Positions 21,901 through 34,354 of a DNA stretch of 64,000 nucleotides are shown piece by piece. Source of the stretch: Nemertoderma westbladi. Taxonomy: Eukaryota; Xenacoelomorpha; Nemertodermatida; Nemertodermatidae. A program made the translations under genes and the position numbers. The stretch lies in the NCBI GenBank assembly GCA_032718475.1, contig JAUCBJ010008659.1, positions 1 through 64,000 on the forward strand, read 5' to 3'. Under the pieces are notes generated by a model. It searched no databases. It saw only the letters and a program-made list of their open reading frames with translations, and was not told where the DNA came from. The stretch's first letter is position 1. The number at the start of each line of letters is the position of its first letter.

Positions 21901-22673
21901 TTACTTTTAGACCTAATGGAAGAATGTGAATTGATACCAACAAACAACACATTCGAAAAGAGTAAGGGGAAGCTATGGTCCTTCCAATACCCTAATGGAA
22001 CCAAAGCACAACTGGATTACATCCTTATACACAAAAAGTGGAGAAACAGCATGATCAACTGGAGGCATACAGCTCATTCAACCTAATTGGTTCGGGCCAC
22101 AGAATTGTGACTGCAGAGATCAGACTCAGTTTGAGTGCCAGCAAACCCAGGACAAACAAGAAAATCAACTATGACTGGGATAAACTCAGAACTGACAATA
22201 AAGTAAAGGATGCTTACACAGTAGAAGTTCAAAACCGCTTTGAAGCACTTCAGTCAATGTATGAAGACCAGTCCACCGATTAAATATACCAGAATATAAT
22301 AAAGCCCACAAGGAATCAGCTAAGAGGCATATCCCCAGAAACCCAAACGAAACAGTATGTGCAATGGCAAAAGTCTGAAGTTACTTGCAAGAGAGAAGAT
22401 CTTATGAGAGCCTACAATGTTAAAACCGAACAACCAACAACTGAGAACGTTGAGAAAACTAAGGACGATCTTAAATAGACCTATAACATCAGCCAGGAAA
22501 AGTACATACAGGATAAAATTGAAGCAATTGCAACTGCTCACATACAGCAACAATCAAGACTTACCTGGCAAACTGTAAATTAGGTATCTGGTCAGAAAAG
22601 TTGTACAAAGGGGCGCCTCAAAGCCGATAGTCCTGAAGAACGTGTTGGGAAGTGGAAAAATCACTTCAGCAAC

Positions 22674-23378
22674 TTGCTTGGGCAGCCACAAAACATCGAG
22701 GTCAGCCATACAAGGAAAATATATTACAAGACACTACCTATAGAAACAGGGGACTTCACACCTGCCGAACTTCAAAGAAGCATTAAAAGCATGTCCGATA
22801 ATAAAGCGAGTGCATTAGATGAAATCCCAGCGGAGGTATGGAAAACAGGAGTGCTAAACAGACCATTATTGAATGTTTGCAACCGGATGTTAAAAGAGGA
22901 AAAGCCATCACCAATTTGGACTAAAGGTCAACTAAAGCCTCTCTCCAACAAAGGAAACCTTGGTATACCAACAAACTATCATGGGATCTGTCTGCTTGTG
23001 GTAGCTGCCAAAATATACAATAAAAAGATTCTATATAGGAATAGGCCTCACATAGAGAAACTACTGCGTAAGAGCCAAAGAGGATTTCGACCAAATAGAT
23101 CAACAATAGCTCAGATACTCGCACTACAGAGACTGATTGAAGGAATTAAGTCAAAGAATCTTCCCACAGTCATGAATTTTGTGGACTTCAAGAAGACATT
23201 CGACTCCATCCATGGAGGTAAAATGCTTGAAATCCTAAGAGCTTATGGAATACGAGAAGTAATTGTTGCTGGCATTGGATTGTTATATTGTGACACAGAA
23301 GCACAGGTACTCTCATCAGATGGTGAAACTGAGTTTTTCTCAATCCTGGCTGGCGTACTGCAAGGTGACACAAGGTGA
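22674..23378 (+). pseudogene. LINE D reverse transcriptase, N-terminal part
   Basis: It reads ETGDFTPAELQRSIKSM, ALDEIPAEVWK, LLRKSQRGFRPNRSTIAQIL, NFVDFKKTFDSIHGGK with the first catalytic Asp, and LAGVLQGDT. A duplicated ACAAGGTGAC at 23360-23380 breaks the frame at motif QGDTLAP. Confidence 0.87.
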
Positions 23379-23736
23379 CACATTAGCACCATTACTATTT
23401 GTAATTGTACTGGATTACGTAATGAGGACGGCCACAAAGGGTGAAGATCTGGGATTCACACTTCAAGAATGCAGAAGTAGAAGATATCCGGCAACTACAG
23501 TCACAGATACCGACTTTGCGGATGACATCACCCTGCTCTCTAATACGCTAGCAGATGCACAGCTTCTACTAAATAAAGTGGAGAGGGCTGCTAAGGAGGT
23601 TGGATTGAATATAAATCCTACCAAAACCGAATTTATGACTTTTAATGTTGATGGAAACTTGACAACCAGCGATAATAATCAACTAAAGAAGGTTTATGAC
23701 TTCCAGTACCTAGGATCATGGATAGACAGTATGTAA
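23263..23736 (+). pseudogene. LINE D reverse transcriptase, second part
   Basis: After the frameshift this frame reads GDTLAPLLFVIVLDYVMRT, TDFADDITLLSNTLADAQ with the catalytic FADD, and VGLNINPTKTEFMTFN. Genuine LINE sequence covers about 23370-23731; the last codons belong to the inserted LTR. Confidence 0.87.
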
Positions 23737-23803
23737 GCGGATTCAATTCCCTTCATTCTCCGCCTTAAAATGGGACCAGTGGCATTTTACCAATATAGTT
23801 GGC
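23732..23803 (+). repeat. BEL 5' LTR, portion shared with the 3' copy
   Basis: Seventy-two bases match 28981-29052 with one substitution. The 5' LTR continues further right, probably to near 24290, but its end cannot be fixed because the other copy is cut. Confidence 0.82.
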
Positions 23804-24424
23804 GATATGAGATTACCAATAATAATCTTGCCTCATAACCAACTCGGGGAAGGGGGGGGGGGGGGTGACACAGGCCCTAAAGCCACAGAGAGAGGTGAGA
23901 GGTCAAACCACCTCAGAGGGAAACCCAGCTAGTCCAGGCTAGTGGCAGGGGGTACCACCTACAGGGAGTGCCAAAGTGACAATTAGTATATAAGCCAATA
24001 GCGGGCAGGGGAGCACTTGGGGAAAGATAGGAAAGCATCCATTGGGTAGCAAAGGCCAAAGTAGAGTAGAGGTGAAACCAATATGTATGTGTATCAATCA
24101 TATAGTTATCCTGATTACAGATTTACCGGTCAGTTTATTAATCACACAGCTAGAGACCGGCAATAGTTTCTAACATCACTTCATATACTGTCTGTATTGC
24201 AATTTCTACTGTTATCTGTTATACTTTCTGTGCTATTATCATTGGAACATTAACAATGAGAAAGTCAAACTCTATTATTTTCCCGATGGCCTTCGGCCAA
24301 AGATATTAGTTCAGCAGCCCAGCAGCAAAGTGACGCGTAGTACCTAACCCGGTTGGGATCACTGAACTCAATCCCATCACAGTAGAAACTACCGACAACA
24401 ACAGCTGTGACCACAACGAGAAAG

Positions 24425-26210
24425 ATGAGTGAAGGATACCAGATGCCCCGAGAATCGGAAGGAGAAAGAACACTGCCGCGGACCCTGGATGACACCAACC
24501 AAATGATCCGAGAGGCAGCGACGAGACGATACCGGCCTGCCACTCAGGATTCGCCAACGAGGGACGATCTGAATACCCAAGCGGAGGGTGGCCGACAACA
24601 ACGAGGAGGGAAAGTCAACGATGACAAGTCGACGCGAGACGGCCAAAAGTCGCCGTACCAAAGCGTACCAAAGTCGCCGGCCAGCCACAGGCCGAGTGCG
24701 ACAGACGGCCCACCGGAACGGCGACGGTGGGGCTGGCGGTACGACACCGGACGAGGAGGGAAGGTAGAGTCAACAAAGAGGACGTCGGGACGAGTGATCG
24801 CCTGCGACGGGCGTACAATGCCACAAAGAAACTACTAAAAGAGGCTAAGGAGGAGAGAAAGGTAGACCAGCCTAAACTATACCAGAGGCTAGGTGAGTTG
24901 AATAAACATTTTCGTTACTTAGTCCGTTTTGGACAGGGAGAACTGGTGAGTGAGAGAGCGAGGGGGGTCGCCACAGAACTGTTTGAATTGTGGCTGTCCA
25001 AGGTAATGGAACCAGACATAGTGTATGTAGGGCCTTACTTAGTGGATGCTAGGGGAATTAAGTTCCTGGGATGCGTGGACCCGCACAACGGCGAATCCGA
25101 GGTTAACCCCAAGGATTCGGTGTCGTCGATGAGTAAGGAACCCCAGTAAACGGGGGAAAATTAGTAGAACAGAGAGGCAATGGGAGTCCGTCGCGACCGC
25201 TAAGTCTGCTACATCCTCCGCAAAAGCAAGAAGGGTGTTAGAGATAGATCTGGCGTGTCAAATATACATTGTGGCGCTGGATCAAATGGAACTGGAAAGG
25301 CAGTTGAATGAGGGAACTGCGCTATTAGAGAGGAAGAGAGAATTAGCAAGAGAGTGTAAAGAGAGGGCTGAGAGGGTGGCAAGAAACTATAGAGAACGAG
25401 AGGAGAGAGAGATGAACGAGCACAAGGAGCGAGAGGTGAGGGAAGAGAACGAGTGCAAAGAGTGAAAGGAGAAGAAAGAGAATGAGCGCAAAGAGTGAAA
25501 GGAGAGGGAAGAGAACGAGCGCAAAGAGCGAAAGGAGAGGGAAGAGAATGAGCGCAAAGAGTGGGAAGCGAGGAGGGCTGAGAGGATTGAGAGAGAAGTG
25601 AACGAGCGTAGAGAGTGGGAGGCGAGGGAGACAGAATTAGGATAGAGAGGATAGAGAGAGAGAGAGGGCGGGCAAATGGATGCGGGATGATATGCATACC
25701 CGGCGGAGGGGGTTAATGCACTATCAAGCGAAGCAAAAGCGCTCGTTAGAATTGGCAAAAATGAGTTTATCGGAGAGTGAGGCTGGTTCGGGTAGTATTT
25801 ACGAGGAACCAGAGGTGATGGGAGTGCCTTAAATACCTACAAGTTTATACAGGGGGGCCAGCATATGACATCGTGAGGCAGTACCAAGGTATTGAAGGTG
25901 GATTCACGACTGCATGGCGGGCACTGGACAGGGAATTCGGGCATCCTGCGAAGATCATTCGACAAACCTTAAGGGGAATAACATCAGGCAGACTATAGGA
26001 TAACCCTGTCAGCATCAAGACCTTCGCGAATAAAGTCGAAAAGGCGCTGATTGTGCTAAAGACCCTAGATGCACCTTACGAACTCAATGCATTGAAAAAC
26101 ATCACTACAATAGCGCAGGCACTACCGATCTGGCAGAGGAACAAGTGGAGAAAGATCGCCTTCTCCACCCGGGAGAAGAAAGGTGGTAGGAGGATACAGA
26201 TTCGAAGAGT
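24425..26210 (+). pseudogene. BEL/Pao Gag region with coiled coil and DUF1759, frame-broken
   Basis: Three blocks follow one another in different frames. 24425-24838 is a polar Arg/Pro-rich leader. 24800-25149 has an EELY/WLSKV-type helical segment. 25235-25640 is an Arg/Glu-rich coiled coil built of ERKE-like repeats with several stops. 25830-26190 reads YTGGPAYDIVRQYQG, TAWRALDREFGHPAKIIRQ and VEKALIVLKTL, matching the DUF1759 Gag domain of Pao elements. Gag would build the particle; this copy has too many breaks to do so. Confidence 0.72.
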
Positions 26211-26689
26211 GTAAGGAAACACCAATGAAACACGGCGAGGTAGATGGAGGTAAAGGTCAAACAATGGCGACAAGCACCACGGGAGCGAAGAGAAGGGGAA
26301 AGGTACTAGTCGGGGTGGTATTGGTGAGGATAATAGGAGAGAGTGGGCGGTCAGTCACGACGTTAATGTTTATCAACAGTGGAGCAGCGTTCACGCTAGT
26401 GGAGAATTGGGTAGCCGAAGAGATAGGGTTGCAGACGAGGCCAAGCAAAATGGCGGTAACTACTATCTCAAGCAAGGACGAGGTCCTGGAGATGAGAACA
26501 GGATGTTGCAAGATATCAGCAATAACACCAGGCTGTGATTATGGGGCGACCATCGACCCCATCCAAATAATAGAATTGATTAATATAAATGCCAGGCGGC
26601 CTACAACGATCGAGGTCGAGCTATATCGGTTCATGGACGATAAAGATTTCTCAATACCCAAGTGGACGTCTCGAAGGTATCCATCATAG
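26183..26689 (+). pseudogene. BEL/Pao aspartic protease-like domain (DUF1758)
   Basis: The frame reads GKVLVGVVLVRIIGESGR, LMFINSGAAFTLVENWVAEE and IGLQTRPSKMAV. DUF1758 proteases have a D-S-G triad; here the first residue is Asn (INSGA), so the active site is altered. The next block (26662-26830, other frame) reads IVGMDCPMAHERV and PFGWTLSGPI, the conserved bridge to RT. Confidence 0.78.
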
Positions 26690-26828
26690 TCGGCATGGAC
26701 TGCCCGATGGCCCACGAGAGAGTACGGACCATATTCGGAGGGGATACACAACGAGATCCAATGGCAATTCTTACTCCATTCGGATGGACACTTAGCGGCC
26801 CAATCAGGACCAAAATCCCATTCAGCAT

Positions 26829-27181
26829 GTCCCAACTTCGTGGGAGCGGAGAACGAGTTGGCCGAGGCTTTCGACATCCTAGAAGGAGATGATGTCAGAG
26901 CAGCTATGAGAAAGCATCTCATAAAGTGGGAAAGGAGAACGCCATACGCGCCACATACATTAGGGTGTGTGGAGAGGCTTGTGGGAAGCTCCAAACGCCT
27001 GATGACCAAACTGATGAACAACCGTATGGTCACGGAAGACGTATTGAGAACAGTGTTAGCCAAGTGCGGGGGAATCATTAATAGCAGACCGCATTATCCC
27101 AAGAACGACGACCCAGAATCGCTAAACGTCCTAACACCAGGTCATTTACTAAGCCAGCAACAATCGATATGCGGGGTATAG
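26829..27181 (+). pseudogene. BEL/Pao integrase, C-terminal part
   Basis: It begins PNFVGAENELAEAFD, then APHTLGCVERLVGSSKRLM, GGIINSRPHYPKN and LNVLTPGHLL. These are the last integrase catalytic Glu region (GxxExL) and the linker. The preceding DDE residues are missing because the junction at about 26828 joins this to the RT start. Confidence 0.82.
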
Positions 27182-27522
27182 ATCCAGATGACATACATTC
27201 ACGCCAAAGCTGGAAAGTCGCCAAGGCAATAAGTGCGGAGTATTGGACGAGATGGAGAGAAGAGTATCTTCCAACACTACATAGGAGGAGCAAGTGGAGG
27301 AATACTAGCAGAGAGCTGAAGAAGGGTGATTTGGTAATCGTCACAGACGATACAATTATCAATAACCAGTGGAGACTAGCCAGAGTAGTAGATACGTACC
27401 CCGAACGTTACGGAAGGATTAGGTCGGTGGAAGTGAGGATTGGAGGAAAGATAGGGGCCAAAGATAGGAAGACCTACAGGAGGGCGGTAGGAAAGTGTTG
27501 CCTATTGGAAGGGTTGCCTTAA
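27169..27522 (+). CDS. BEL/Pao DUF5641 C-terminal domain
   Basis: This frame reads VAKAISAEYWTRWREEYLP, SRELKKGDLVIVTDDTI and WRLARVVDTYPERYGRIRS, the DUF5641 domain that ends BEL/Pao pol. It is intact to the TAA at 27520. Confidence 0.82.
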   Translation: MRGIDPDDIHSRQSWKVAKAISAEYWTRWREEYLPTLHRRSKWRNTSRELKKGDLVIVTDDTIINNQWRLARVVDTYPERYGRIRSVEVRIGGKIGAKDRKTYRRAVGKCCLLEGLP

Positions 27523-27654
27523 AGTTTAGTCATCCAATATATTGGACTGAGGGGGGGTGGGAATGAGGGCGAGACGCCCTTCCTGCACCAAAAAATAAAC
27601 AAGCAAAATAATAAAATAAGTAGTAAGATAGCAGGTAGTAATAGTAGTAGTAGG

Positions 27655-28005
27655 CATACCATAGTAGTAAGGTACATAGCGAGTACCGTAGAAGTTGTGG
27701 GCACTGAGGGCGACACGTAGTGAGTGGAAGTAAAGGGTATGTACACATACCATAGTAGCAGTAGTAGGGTACATAGTACCATAGAAGTTGTGGGCACTGA
27801 GGGCGCCACGTAGTGAGTGGAAGAAAAGGGTATGTACGCATACCATAGTAGTAGTAGTAGGGTACATAGTACCGTAGAAGTTGTGGGCACTGAGGGCGCC
27901 ACGTAGTGAGTGCAAGTAAAGGGTATGTACACATACCATAGTAGTAGTAGTAGTAGTAGTATACAGTACCATAGCACCTGTGGGCAGTGAGGGCGCCACG
28001 TCAGG
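27655..28005. repeat. about four copies of a roughly 93-bp minisatellite in the BEL 3' region
   Basis: Each unit has CATACCATAGTAGTAG, a variable (GTA)n run, GTAGAAGTTGTGGGCACTGA and GGGCGCCACGTAGTGAGTG. Long minus-strand frames here are by-products of the repeat. The rest of 27540-28980 is non-coding and includes G runs at about 28304-28320 and 28840-28851. Confidence 0.85.
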
Positions 28006-28965
28006 AACTCGGAAGGTAGATAATGATAATAGCGCAGGCAGGGGGGTACATAAATAAAATAAAATAAAATTAGGGCAATATTAGCACGAAGGAAAGAACA
28101 AGGTAGGAGGAAGGCCATTACTGAACGAAACTTTTAACATCTTGTTTAACAGCACTCACTTAAATTGAGCCTTTGTAAGGTCCCACCAAATGGGTGAGCG
28201 CGGGAAAGTTCGTGATGGCGAAGAGATTAGTAAAGAAGAGAAAGGCGGAGAAATCATGGAACGGGCGGGACCAGGAGTGACGAGTCATATCACCTCAGAG
28301 AGGGGGGGGGGGGGGGGGGTTAAGACGTGTCATGTAGACGAGCATATAATATAATATATATAATATATAATATAATAATTAATTATTATATATAACTCAT
28401 ATGTATATTATACAATATATACCGTAGTCAAGTACAACCTTTTTCCAATTAGCTACTGGGACTGGGGACTAATTGACTAGAACAGCAGGACGAGACTTAG
28501 ACGGATCCCACTAACATGGTGCACACATGTGTGGGACCCAATAAGTGTGTGGAGAGTGAAAACAAAAATGGGAAACGGGGGAAGTATGGAGAGGAGGTGT
28601 TGGCATGTGTAGAAGTGAAAGGAGTGCAATTCAAGTGTGGGGAGCGAGCAGTGAGAAAGGATGAGTCCCAAGGGACCGGAGGGAGAAGAAGGGACAGCAA
28701 GATACGTGAGGAAGATTTGAGTAAGGTTAAATGAAATTGTGTGGAGAGTGAGCACAATAGTCTCAAACAGAGACACCAGATACCTTGGTGCAACACAGCT
28801 CGCGATTGCACCAAGGATGGGTAGCGATAACACACCCAGGGGGGGGGGGGGGTGGTCTGGAAAGCCGACCCCGAGAAAATAACTCCACCCCACACCCAAT
28901 ATTAGATTGGGTTCCAGCGGAATTGAAGCGCACTTATGGTTGATGCTATCTTCTCACCGGGAAGA

Positions 28966-29052
28966 TAGCATGGGGGGGAGTGTAAGCGGATTCAATTCCC
29001 TTCATTCTCCGCCTTAAAATGGGATCAGTGGCATTTTACCAATATAGTTGGC
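28966..29052 (+). repeat. BEL polypurine tract and truncated 3' LTR
   Basis: GGGGGGGAG directly precedes TGTAAGCGG at 28981. LTR identity stops at 29052, after TATAGTTGGC; sequence beyond has no match to the 5' LTR. Confidence 0.8.
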
Positions 29053-29129
29053 TAACAGCGGAACAATACTTATTAACTATTAAAATTACAGAGATTTTCA
29101 TAGTTAATTAATTTAAAAGTGAGATAAGC

Positions 29130-29385
29130 ACTACCAAATATATTTCGATACACATAGTGGACATCTTCAGTGAATTAATGATTGTAAATAGAATTATTAC
29201 TAAAACTGACATAAAGGGCCTAACTAAATACTGAAATGAAATCATTCTGTATTATGTGCATTTCAGTATTTAGTTAGGCCCTTTATGTCAGTTTTAGTAT
29301 TAATTTTACAGTTTAATATTACATTTTACAGTGATAAATTCACTGAAGATGTCCACTATGTGGATCGAAATATATTTGATAGTTA
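29130..29385. mobile_element. foldback element, 256 bp
   Basis: Inner arms 29199-29238 and 29259-29298 are about 40 bases of perfect inverted repeat (ACTAAAACTGACATAAAGGG). Outer arms 29136-29177 and 29337-29380 share AAATATATTTCGATMCACAT. The loop is only about 20 bases. No coding capacity. Confidence 0.85.
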
Positions 29386-30120
29386 ACTTATTAGCTATTA
29401 ATATGTTTATGTGTATATATTTAATAGCTATTTTGTATGCGTATGTAGGTATATGCGTAAAATTAAGTGGATATACATACACCTAAGATACTTAGTGCGT
29501 TGCAATGGAACATTAATCATGTGTAACTGTTGTTGCATTGCACTATTCCATTCGTGTGGTAAGACCGTAGAAAAGTTGACAATAATTATTCATTGAACAG
29601 GAAATTACTTATTACAATATTATATTCACTGTACTGGAGTTTGATTGTTATTTTCGAGCAAGAACTTCAAGTTATATTAAATGAAAGTTTTGAATATTAG
29701 TCAAAAAGGTCAATTGGGTAACTAAATCATGTTATATTTCTTTGCGTTTATAGTTGGCAGTGTACCACTCTACTGTTGCATTGCTAAACCATTGTTGCAG
29801 CACGAATTTCTAATTAAATCATCACCCTAAATAAATCAAAGGTGTTCTGAAGTATCTGAGCAAGTCATAAAAATCGCTGAACAAGACTGTCCACGTTAGA
29901 TGGGCGTATACAATGATTGAAACTAGAGGCGAGTTGACACAAATCCTAAATATATTCCCTTTATACCACCCCACCCCGCTTATATCAATATCATTGCGCA
30001 TCATCAAATAAATAATATTCTCTCTATCTATAATTGGCCCGCTGAATCACAGTTGCACATTGAGATACTACGATGGTTTAACGAATAATTCGTGATCCGC
30101 GCAATCATAAATTGGCTTGA
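29386..30120. other. eag intron DNA, nothing recognised
   Basis: AT-rich sequence with no supported gene or named repeat. Confidence 0.5.
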
Positions 30121-30585
30121 TGCAATGCAGGGTGGTGCATTAAGAATGCTATACCGGCTTGTCATCAAAATTGCACCACCATACCACGATATTCCCACTA
30201 TTTTCGCGAGGTTATCTGCGTCTTCAAGGCCAGTATCCTTTAAAAGGCGTCTTCTGAATAAAATCATGGCTCTCCATGTTGTTGAACCATCATATACTGA
30301 TCCTATTTATATAATAATTTCCCCAGGAATCGCATATAACGAAAGTAAGCTGAACCTACATGATCGGGAGACGTCAACTTAAACTTAAAGAAGTCAACAA
30401 AGATAACAGCCAGATTTCTGTGATTCTTTTTTAATAACTCTTAAATTATTTATTATTCTAAGTGCCAAAATTGACCCCATAGTCTTAAGACCTTTTCCAC
30501 ATAGCAGTCTCTCAATGGAATCCCAGATGCGATTTAATCTAATTATTATATTATATAGCTTTGTAGCAAAGCTTTTTCTTTCCAC
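30121..30585 (-). mobile_element. RTE-like LINE family 1, rearranged fragment
   Basis: On the minus strand, 30585-30285 matches the RT region (RDPIERLLRGN and the FFKAFDSV area) and 30280-30121 matches the 3' terminal part. The middle is deleted. Many substitutions suggest an older copy. Confidence 0.8.
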
Positions 30586-33500
30586 GAAAAGAGGGTTAGG
30601 CTGCTGTTATTATGGATGGGGTCCAACTTATTCGTTTCCATTAATTAACAAGAAAACCAAGTAACATTATGTGAATAGAATATTGTTGAAATATAAAATA
30701 TAAATATAAAATGAAATATATTTGAAAAAAAATAAGTATAAATACGTCAGTATTCCGGAACAAATTAAGAGAGTCTCGATCCCAGATGAAAATTACTAAT
30801 ATTAAGAATCACAGCAACCCAAGTTTTTTAAAGGTATCAAAAAATAATAGCCACAACACTAATAGGTATTGTTTTGAAATGCTTACAAATTAATAAACAT
30901 ATAAACAAATAAATATAATATAATAAAAAATATATAATAACGAATGAGGGAAGGTGGTTTCAATTAAACATGACCCATATTATTATTAATTGATATGGTA
31001 CCTCGCTTTACACTCCAACCAAACACGCTGTAATGTTTTCAGAAAAGTACCTTATACCAGTATTCAAGAACGTATTGAAAGGTCATCTTGTTGGGATAGT
31101 TTCCCTGAATAATGGATGAAACTAGGATGGAATGGATGGAACTAGGACTTAGCGGCCAGGAATCCAGGAATCTGTTGACTACATGTAATTCTAGTAAACA
31201 ATTGGAATTCGGAAAGGTTAAAACACTCAAAAATCTCGCCATTCGCTACCCTCTTACATCAATGTGCCCTAATGGCATTTAATAATGGAGAAAATAACGA
31301 ATGCAAGGCTTTGGGTTATATCCTATGTACGGGTGTGACTTGGAAATGCATGTGAGGTTGTTAGTTTTGACTTCTCAATGACATTCATTGTGCGATATTT
31401 CACTCCGACCATTAATTAATGTGGCTCAACTACACTACTATAAGCCTAAGGCTGTACATGTTCAGATGCACTGCACTGGGTATTGACCTAATCAATGGTA
31501 TATTCTTCATGGTCAATAGTAGCATGGCGACTAAGGCAAAATAAACAATACAAAAATATAGATAAGGGAGGCAAGATAAATGACACACTACACAACATTC
31601 ATAACAATGTTATTTTATCAGCTTTGAATGAACAAGCAAAATAATTTATTAAATGGTAAAGCGAATAATGACAAATCACCAAAAAGACATGCCTTAGCTC
31701 TCCTATCAAGCAAAAGTCCAAACCATTAATCAAAAACAGTTGCTAAGGGTGGCATTATTGTATGAGGAGGCAAAGCAAAGATTTTCCTAAATTTAATCAG
31801 GCAAATGTAGTTATATCATCAGCTTTGTTAAAAACATGAAAGCAGTGTTGAGTTATTTGGAAATATGTCATTGTCGTCAACAAATATCCAGTCTAATAAC
31901 AATAAAGACTATTTGCAGCTTGCAGCAGCTACCGGAGGATTTTAAAATCGACGAATGCCTAGAACTGGTCTTTCCTTATACGCACACACATTTGCATAGT
32001 ATGTTTACTGGAAAAATAATCTGGAAATAATTTAGAAACATCAAGGGTTCTGTGTAGATCCAGCGCCAATACTATCACCGTGTATCACAATTCCCTCATG
32101 TAATGTAGTAGTGGTGAGTGTGTATAAGTTAGCATTCATAGCTTATTGTTTTATTGCTTTCATTTTGTTAGGGATGACAGTAGTAGGATTATACTTGAAT
32201 AATAACATCGTACTACATCCTTCTTATGATGGATGATGATTGATCGCTGGCTATTGGAGTTAATCTATTGTATTACTGATTTATGATAATTACTGTGCAA
32301 ATTTCGACCTAATTCGCACTATATTTGTATTGTATTTTTTTTATATAGTTCTGGACCAACACATACTCTATCCTATCCAACACCTACTCTACATAGCTGT
32401 TTTGGAGTGATTGATGTTGGGATGAAATTCATAGTGCAGGTAATGATGACATGCCATAAGCCTCTCGGACATTTCAAGATGAGTACGGAATAATCCCTAA
32501 ATCTTGAATTATAATCTCTGGGTAAGCTAAGCTCCTGTATTATCTAATATTTTAGCATAACGGGCATGTTTTTCTTCAATAACTAGTCCAACTTTGTATA
32601 ATGTTTAGCCTTCACAGTCATAATCATCAATATTTGTTTATATAGACGAAAATACAATTACCACTAACTCGACAACTACCAACAACCCTGCACATTACTC
32701 ACAAGATTAATATTCATAACATTTCAGTGCATGAAACCCAATAACAAACTAGCCGTGTGTGTTAATAATATGTTGAAATGAAACTCAGTACCACAACCAT
32801 AGGGCAATTCAACTATAATTAATATTATGCAGCCCCATGTTTGCAGTTATAACAATACAATTTTAAATCAGCCGCAAACGAATTGATGAATAAGAGCTGC
32901 CCATTCATGACCTTTCATGAGGCCGTTAATGACATTTATCTTTTTAGAAATATATATTAAAACATAAAAGCGATTAATCCAGTATGATAAGATACTGCAA
33001 TGTTAGGGCATAGTTTGGAAGGAATTAGTGCCCTGAAAACTTATCCTAAAACTATGAAATAACTTATCAGCTGAAATATGTGAGATTAATTCAAAGTGAC
33101 ACATATTAATCGGTTTAGTTGTTAAAGGCCTGAAAATCTACAACAACTACTGCTGATGTATATTATTGTTGCTGTCAAAATTATTTCGAAAGAAAATAAT
33201 ACAGTACTAGTCCTAACATTGTTATCATTTATAACACATGTCATTATAATAGCAGGCTGCTAAGCAGTGAATCATACAGACCAGCAATATCATTATAAAT
33301 CATGCATCACCGGAAGAGGGCCTTGGGACTAAAGTAGGGGTTGAATTGTCCTTGAGAACGTGGCAATCCCGGATGGAGAAATTTATTTCCAGTTCATGAG
33401 TTCCTACTTTTGAAATGTATCATCGATATTATTTCATTGAGTCATACATACAAACATAGAAGGAGCTAAAAATGGCTAAAATCCCATGTCAAACTTAAAT

Positions 33501-34354
33501 ATAACCAACACTCTTGTGGCACATATTGCTGTCACCACTTGAAATCTTAGAGACAATCATCGACCTGTATCCTTGAGGAGTTGGCGAAGTTCTTTTTTTA
33601 AGTTTAATTAAACTGACAGACAACCAAGGTTTCCCATCCCTTATACCATGCTACCTTTAGTTTTTACTCTTGATAGTTTTTACTCACGATATTTTTATGC
33701 GCGATATTTCTCAAGTCTCGATATTTTTAACTAATAACCGATTCATGTTGAAATTCAACATTACATTTCACAATGGCAATAACTTCATCCAAATAAGACC
33801 AACATATTAGTAGATTTTATAAGCGAGGGAATTTAATAACCCCAAGCAGCTCTCGATCCATCGACCACACGCACAAAAGTCCACCGAGCAAAGTTGCGGC
33901 TTTGACAAGAGTATAACATGTCCAATTTATATGTATAAATAGTATATATAGTATATATATAAAATAATCATTATAATCATTATGATATATAATCATTTAA
34001 ATCATTATGTTCCACAAAAATGTTAGTCTCGCGAACCACTTTACCCATGTAGAAATGAAGGGTTCAGTCAGTTGCGAAATCATGCTAATCAAATCTCACG
34101 CAATGTGGAACTAAAGTTGGTATTCACCAATGGGTGGCAGTTATCATGCAGGGGAGCGTCATAGTGGAACATACAATGAGGGAACTCCAGGGACGTAGAC
34201 TTTGAGGTATGGTTAATCGAAAGAAACTGCCATTCCTACTTGACACTATCATCGATTTCGTACATTTCATTGATTTAGTCAGGTGTTTGGTTTATTGGGG
34301 ATTTCCGACTTCTTACTTAAACAAAACTTACAAGATGAGCTGTATACCCAAGAT
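30586..34354. other. AT-rich eag intron with one ancient LINE trace
   Basis: No gene is supported. At 31925-31975 (+) the translation PEDFKIDECLELVFP resembles PEVFKIPECLKLIYP of RTE-like family 1, so a very old or divergent copy may remain there. The rest shows no recognisable structure. Confidence 0.5.

Larger units (their letters stand above)
21033..23731 (+). mobile_element. RTE-like LINE family 2, copy D, cut at 3' by BEL/Pao
   Basis: The 5' UTR (21033-21400) matches copy C. Endonuclease frames lie at 21406-22290 and RT at 22674-23731. Insertion of the BEL element at 23732 truncates it in the middle of LGSWIDS, after the RT palm. A short piece of the same family also occurs at 20790-20835. 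Confidence 0.88.
23732..29052 (+). mobile_element. BEL/Pao LTR retrotransposon, pol-deleted, 3' LTR truncated
   Basis: The terminal repeat TGTAAGCGGATTCAATTCC starts at 23732 and again at 28981. The second copy is preceded by a purine run (GGGGGGGAG), as expected of a polypurine tract. Order between is Gag-like, DUF1759, DUF1758 protease, start of RT, integrase C-terminal part and DUF5641, which is the BEL/Pao order. RT palm, RNase H and the integrase core are missing. Multiple stops are present. The element inserted into LINE D. The 3' LTR matches only for 72 bases. Confidence 0.85.

Noticed and set aside
27519-28118. Three overlapping minus-strand frames of 134-199 residues
   Set aside because: They are translations of the 93-bp minisatellite rich in Tyr and Thr; no start context or domain.
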